A DNA stretch of 64,000 bases from Mallotus nudiflorus (lineage: Eukaryota; Streptophyta; Magnoliopsida; Malpighiales; Euphorbiaceae): assembly GCA_947683625.1 (NCBI GenBank), contig CANTUR010000793.1:4402001-4466000 (forward strand), read 5' to 3'. Shown here one piece after another: positions 59,451-64,000 of the stretch (position 1 is its first letter; every line of letters starts with the position of its first letter). The notes beneath the pieces were generated by a model. It saw only the letters and a list, made by a program, of their open reading frames with translations, was not told the DNA's origin and did no database searches. The position numbers and the translations under genes are program-made.

Positions 59451-60531
59451 TGCTATTCATCGAATGACTGCTTTGTCTCTTTCATCTACTTGATCAGGAT
59501 AGGCTCATTCCTATAGATATCTCTAGATGTCATAGAATTAAGGCTTTCTAACTACTTCTATCCTCACTATTCTATAGTCTTAATGATAATGTTGTGCTAA
59601 TCTGAGTAGAATGAGGGGCTTCATGGGCATTTTGGATGGTCCTTCCCATATTGATGCTAGGGAAGCAAGTGCATCTGCCATCTAATTATGGTTTTGGGGA
59701 ATATGAATGAATCTGCATTTTTATATGGACATGGTGAGTAGCCTCAAGTGGTCCAAATAAGGTTTTAAGTGCTGCTCTTTTAGTTCCCACTCTTTTGTGG
59801 CATGATTGATTACTAGCATGGAATCTCTAAAGATTTTGACTTCTATGACATCCATGGTTATCAGTGCTACTATTTCAAGTATGCATGCCTTATATTCTGC
59901 TTTATTATTTGTGATTCTAAACTTGAGATTTTTAGCAATTAGTACTACTTTACCTTTTAGAGATTGCAGTATGACACCAACTCCTACACTGAACTGATTG
60001 ACTACTCCATTAAACTACATGTGCCATCCTTGGATTTTAATGGTTGAGCTGAGGTCATTTAGGAAGTCTAGCTGGATTTCATCTGAGTCTAGAATGGGGT
60101 TAAGAGCTAGAAATTCAGCCACTACTCTCCCTTTTGCTGCCTTCTTAGTCAAATATTTCACATCAAATTCTGTCAGCAGTACGAGCTACTTAGCAAGTTT
60201 CCCCACTAAAGAGGGAGCTTTGTAGAGGTAATTCATTGGTTCCATTTTAAACATGGCCTGTATTTGGAAGATTAAAAGTAGTGTCTAAGTTTTTTCATTG
60301 CCCACACTATTACTAGGCATATCTATTCGACTTGGTTGTACTTCTCCTTATATGGTAGCATCTTCTAGCTCAAGTAGTAGATTATGTGTTCTGCTTTCAT
60401 TTCTCCCTCTTGGGCTAACATTGCACTGATTGCATTCCCTTCGATGGCTAGATACATGGTTAAAGGCATCCCTAGTTTAAGTGGTCTTAGAACTGGTGGA
60501 TTGGCTAGGTAGTTTCTAATCTTATCGAATC
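59451..60531 (-). pseudogene. X RNase H region
   Basis: Around 59770-60235 the minus strand reads KKAAKGRVVAEFLALNPI, then a position equivalent to MYFDGA reading M-stop-FNGV (catalytic Asp to Asn plus a stop), then ITNNKAEYKACILEIVAL with the Glu kept, then IFRDSMLVINHA with the next Asp kept. 60236-60531 is the RT-RNase H connection. RNase H removes template RNA; this copy is dead. Confidence 0.65.
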
Positions 60532-61480
60532 CTACCTAGTATTGTTCATTCCATTCAATCTACTAATTTTTTTTAGCAGCTTGAAGATCATTTCACACAC
60601 CACTGTCAACTTAATGATGAATCTACTGATGAACTGTAGTTTCCCTAGAAACCCTCTAATTTCTTTCTCTATTTTTGGCACTGGCATCTCTCTTATGGCT
60701 TTTGCTTTATCTGGATCCATTTCAATCCCATTTTGACTGACAACATACCCCAGGATCTTTCTTGAAGTGACCCTAAATATGCATTTCTTCAGGTTTAGCC
60801 TAAGACTGTACTTTTTGACCCTTATGAGGAACTTTTCAAGGTCAGAGGGGTGTTCTTCCTTGGTTTTTGATTTGACCATCATGCCATCAACATATACCTC
60901 CACTTCTTTATGTATCATGTCATGGAACATTACAGTCACCATTCTTTAGTAGGTTGCCTCTGCAAGATTAGTCTAAAGGGCATTACTCTATATCAGTAAG
61001 TACCCCATTTTATTATGAAAGCTATCTTTGCTTTATTGATAATGGCCATTAAGATTTGATTGTATCCAGAGAATCCATCCATAAAGGAGTACATTGCATA
61101 TATGACAGTGTTGTCAACCAGTATGTCTATGTGGGGTAGTGGGGAATCATCCTTCGGGTAGGCCTTGTGCAAATCTCTGTAATCAACACAAATTCTAACC
61201 CTTTTGTCTTTCTTCGGTACTAGCACCACATTTGCTAACCATTTTGGATAGTCTACTACCTCTAGGAATTTTTCCTTGATCTATTTCTCAATGTCCTCTT
61301 TCATTAGTTAGGTCCATTCTAGTCTGAGTCTTCTCAGTTTTTGCTTTACCGGCTTGCACCCTTCTCTAGTTGGAATGAAGTGTTAAGCAACATCTTTGTC
61401 AATACCAGTCATATCATTGCACGTCCAGGCAAATACTTTTGAATATTTTATTAACATTTTTTCAATTTCTCTCTTCTCTT
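60532..61480 (-). pseudogene. X reverse transcriptase, active site mutated
   Basis: The N-terminal extension before RT has REIEKMLIKYSKVFAWTCND then MTGIDKDVA (about 61395-61500), a typical Tat/Ogre segment, then MVLVPKKDKRVRICVDYRDL and YSFMDGFSGYNQI (60993-61229). The catalytic strand at 60532-60942 reads EVYVDGMMVKSK (normally YVDD), so the second Asp is Gly (codon 60883-60885). The thumb shows LNLKKCIFRVTSRKILGYVV and AIREMPVPKIEKEIRGFLGK. Confidence 0.8.
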
Positions 61481-62999
61481 CAGGGGTAATATCTTTTGAA
61501 ATATGCAAAATGCGTGGCTCAGATTCTATGCCAATGTTAAATTATTCAATGCATATAAAATGAATGTCAAATACGCTAATGTTTTGATTAATGCAATGCA
61601 CACCAACATCAAGAAAGACATCAACCAAGTAAGCAAAATCTAATTTCATTGCATTAACTTTAGAATTCATTACATCATCATTTTCAAATAGAAAAATAAA
61701 CTAAAGAAACAAACTTTCTCTAGATCAGTGACTTGAGAGATGTCTATCTTTGGATCTTCCACTGCTTATGTGCTTCATCTATAACATTATCTCTGATACT
61801 AGCAGTAAATTGATGGATGATTCTCCTCTTCCATATTACTTTGAAGTGATCCACAAACCTTTATTGTATTTTGCCACTAAAGAAGTCTACAAGCTTGGAA
61901 GGTACATGTTGCTTGTCGCTAAACTATCTTTTCACTAATATCAAATAGTAGTGGGTGCATGACTTAAATCCTGAGATTGGTATACAGTTGACATCTTAAA
62001 TCCTGAGATTAGTATACAGTTGACATACATGTAAAGAGTCTCACGTCCTAGATTTCACCATGGGCACATCCATCTTATTTGATATTCTTGTACATCTTTC
62101 ATGCACTCAAACCATTCTTAGGCTGAGATATAGGCTGAGCATCCATGAACATCCTTGATGTGTCTTTCTAGGTGATTTCTAGGTTGGTATCTCATCCAAT
62201 TCCTTATAGGTTTGTCGAGTAGACTCAGCTTTTCTTGCATCCATAGTTGAAGCAACAGAGGACTTTTAGTGAACTTTGGACTTTTCCCTTTTTTAAGGTC
62301 ATATAAACCTTGAATGGTTTCTGCTAGGATTAGTAGGAAGGGCATCATTCCACATTCTATTCCTTTAATAACCTGGAGTATCATGTAATCTCCTAACCCA
62401 TCATTCGAGGTAGTAAAGTATTACATAAAGAGATAACACATAAGGAGATGTGTCTAAATTAAAGTACCAATCCTGTTGGTAGTGCAGGCAGCTAGGAGTT
62501 GCATAGGAATCAGTTGCTTATGCTCGATGACTAGTTCATTAAGATTTTTTTAGCTTAGGTCAAGCAAAGCATTCGCAAGCCCTAGGTATTTAATGTCTTG
62601 TTCAGTGAAAATTGCTTCTTTAGTCATGGTGGGGATTTGCCCTACTATGGCACTAAGTTCTATGGTGTTGAATTAGAACATGTGCTCTTAAGGGTACAAG
62701 AATGACACAGTAGCATTCAAGAGTTCTCGGTCGAGGGGCACATGCCAGAATGTCTTAATGCATAGCATTACGTATGGTTGCAAGCTTTTCCAATCGACCT
62801 TGTCATGGTTATTGAGGAAATGTTTGGTGACACTGGTTTGGGCTTAGGGGTTTTCGACCATGACACCATCATCAAGCAGTTCTTGGATCTTGTCTTTCAA
62901 CTTCCTATTGCTTCAGTGAGAAGACTCAACTTCGTGGTCACTCATATTTGAATGTAGTATTCCTATGCATTTATTAGGCTTAGCTAAATAAATGATGCA
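61481..62999 (-). pseudogene. X gag C-terminus and PR region, poorly preserved
   Basis: At about 62850-62970 the minus strand reads SDHEVESSH, then KLKDKIQELLDDGVMVEN, the Cys/His-like motif and following helix of Tat/Ogre Gag. 62118-62384 is an open stretch (MILQVIKGIECGMMPFLLIL) that sits where Ogre elements have the region after PR, but I cannot recognise a protease active site in this interval. The N-terminal part of Gag, the leader, PBS and 5' LTR are absent. Confidence 0.5.
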
Positions 63000-63202
63000 T
63001 AACATGTGCCTGCAAAAGAAAAGGGTGAGCATGTATGCATGGAGTGGATGCAAGAAATCCTATAATGGAAAAATGATTATTTCTATAAGAAATAGTGGTT
63101 AGTACATGTTTTCTACATATATGTGATGTATGCATGATTAAAGTTGGTTAGTTTTCCTACATAGTGAACAAACTAATCATAAGTAAGCTCTTGCTTCCAA
63201 CC
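63000..63202. other. Junction between truncated X and the distal Z LTR copy
   Basis: About 200 bases that match neither element by eye. The expected rest of X (gag N-part, PBS, LTR), the rest of D's 5' LTR and Z's gag are all missing here, so a deletion breakpoint lies in or beside this stretch. Confidence 0.45.
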
Positions 63203-63628
63203 AAGAAACAAGTTAAGTCCCTTTTAACCTATTTGATTTTGGATCAAATAGGAGCTTTGCTTCACCAGGAGGCATTGATCATAAGGATCAATAGATAAAA
63301 GAGATGTAAGGTCTTTTGAGAAAAATTGAAAATATATTGAGTTGTATAAAAATGTGTTGAGAGCTTACAAAGATAAAAGATAAAAGCTTCAATCTTATAC
63401 AAGTTCTATAGCTCAACTAAATATGGAAATAAAATTAATAGAGAACTTACCCGAATAAACTAAGGAAATAAATCCAATAAAGGCTTTCATAATCTATAAC
63501 AAGGAAATAAATCACAAGAAAACACCTAATCGATCTAATTGACTTTCCTAAAGGAGGTATCCAATCAACATGCATCAAGGAATCAATATATCTTGCCAAA
63601 AATATATCTTAACTATTGGAAATTCTAA
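63203..63628 (-). repeat. Second Z LTR copy (candidate 5' LTR), truncated
   Basis: Matches about 6576-6985 from AAGAAACARGT to ACTATTGGA, same orientation. It lacks the last ~100 bases at the right and has no PBS at the left. It may be the partner of 6538-7085 or a fragment of another copy of the family. Confidence 0.6.
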
Positions 63629-64000
63629 AATTTCTATTTTAAACCGAATTAAATTAATTCATTTTAAAAAAAATCAATCTCCATGTCAAACTATCCTGAA
63701 AAATGGAATGCTACCGATATGAAGATTTTTAAATTTGACATGGTACCAAAGATATTATTTTTAATCCAAAAATTTAGTATGATTTTGAAGATTTTAAATT
63801 TTTGGCTTGTTCCAGACCCATACGCACCATAGCTTTATCAATACCATCATACTTTGCAAACTTATCAATGGTACAAAATAAAAATCAACACTTATTTTAA
63901 CTTTCTCATTTTTATTATAAGACTACCATCTCCTTAACTCAAGAACACTTTATTAGTACAAGCAAACAAAATATAAACCATAGCAATCTCATTATGACAA
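63629..64000. other. Non-coding flank
   Basis: AT-rich, with several repeats of an AAATTTTTGG/AAGATTTTTAAATTTGACATGG type (63660-63810). No gene. Confidence 0.4.

Larger units (their letters stand above)
39112..62999 (-). mobile_element. X: Tat/Ogre-like Ty3/gypsy element inserted in D's 5' LTR
   Basis: Left to right on the plus strand: 3' LTR (39112-40997), PPT, three tandem arrays (41251-42410), an antisense mobile-domain ORF (42891-44721 and 56749-57534, split by Y), pol on the minus strand (58299-61480) and a gag C-terminus (to about 63000). The PBS and 5' LTR are missing, so X is 5'-truncated, probably by a deletion reaching Z's distal LTR. The right limit is approximate. Confidence 0.75.
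6538..63628 (-). mobile_element. Z: old Tat-like Ty3/gypsy element hosting the main nest
   Basis: A 3' LTR (6538-7085), an antisense extra ORF (7470-9557 and 20214-20985), an integrase C-terminus (21667-22084), the rest of IN, RH, RT and PR (24151-27700) and a gag C-terminus (to 28829) form one minus-strand element once insertions E, B and D are removed. A second partial LTR copy at 63203-63628 is the best candidate for its 5' LTR. If so, everything between is nested in Z, and its gag 5' part and PBS have been deleted. The right limit is an inference. Confidence 0.55.

Overview
This is repetitive, AT-rich nuclear DNA from a flowering plant, probably a eudicot. I see no intact host gene, no rRNA or tRNA gene, no CRISPR array and nothing prokaryotic. 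Almost every recognisable coding stretch is a decayed Ty3/gypsy retrotransposon part, mostly on the minus strand, belonging to the Tat/Ogre-like and Athila-like lineages. All are broken by stops, frameshifts and nested insertions. I use working names for the elements: F, A, B, C, D, E, X, Y, Z.

Layout. Positions 127-5371 hold F, a foldback/Mutator-like DNA element with long inverted repeats and an 8-bp target duplication. It has itself been hit by a ~600-bp MITE (402-1002), by A, a solo LTR of family X (1118-3814, carrying an ~807-bp insertion of its own), and by the 3' end of a LINE (about 3871-4860). After a 1.1-kb AT-rich flank, an old Tat-like element Z appears to span roughly 6538-63628. 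Into Z went E, an Athila-like element at 9558-20213; B, a solo X LTR at 22085-24145 with a perfect target duplication; and D, a second Athila-like element starting at 28830. D's 5' LTR was then hit by X, a Tat/Ogre-like element whose 3' LTR (C) starts at 39112. X's antisense plant-mobile-domain gene was hit by Y at 44727-56743, a 12-kb element with both LTRs and a perfect CCTTT duplication. The nesting order is therefore Z > D > X > Y, with E and B as separate insertions into Z.

How the parts work together. In autonomous relatives Gag forms the particle, protease (PR) cuts the polyprotein, reverse transcriptase and RNase H (RT-RH) copy the RNA, and integrase (IN) inserts the copy. Here D and E keep the order gag-PR-RT-RH-IN plus an extra sense ORF before the 3' LTR. 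X and Z keep a pol and carry an extra antisense ORF between pol and the 3' LTR. Y has kept LTRs, PBS, PPT and a gag but shows no pol, so it would have depended on enzymes from another element. Three of the four RT active sites have lost an aspartate, so nothing here looks able to move on its own.

The least routine signals are: a sequence inside the X and Y LTRs that duplicates the core of the Y tRNA primer-binding site; the intron-bearing antisense mobile-domain gene of X, with a promoter-like module resembling the X LTR; the gag-only element Y; and the large tandem arrays next to the 3' LTRs of X and Y. Boundaries and similarities were judged by eye; no database search or alignment was run.
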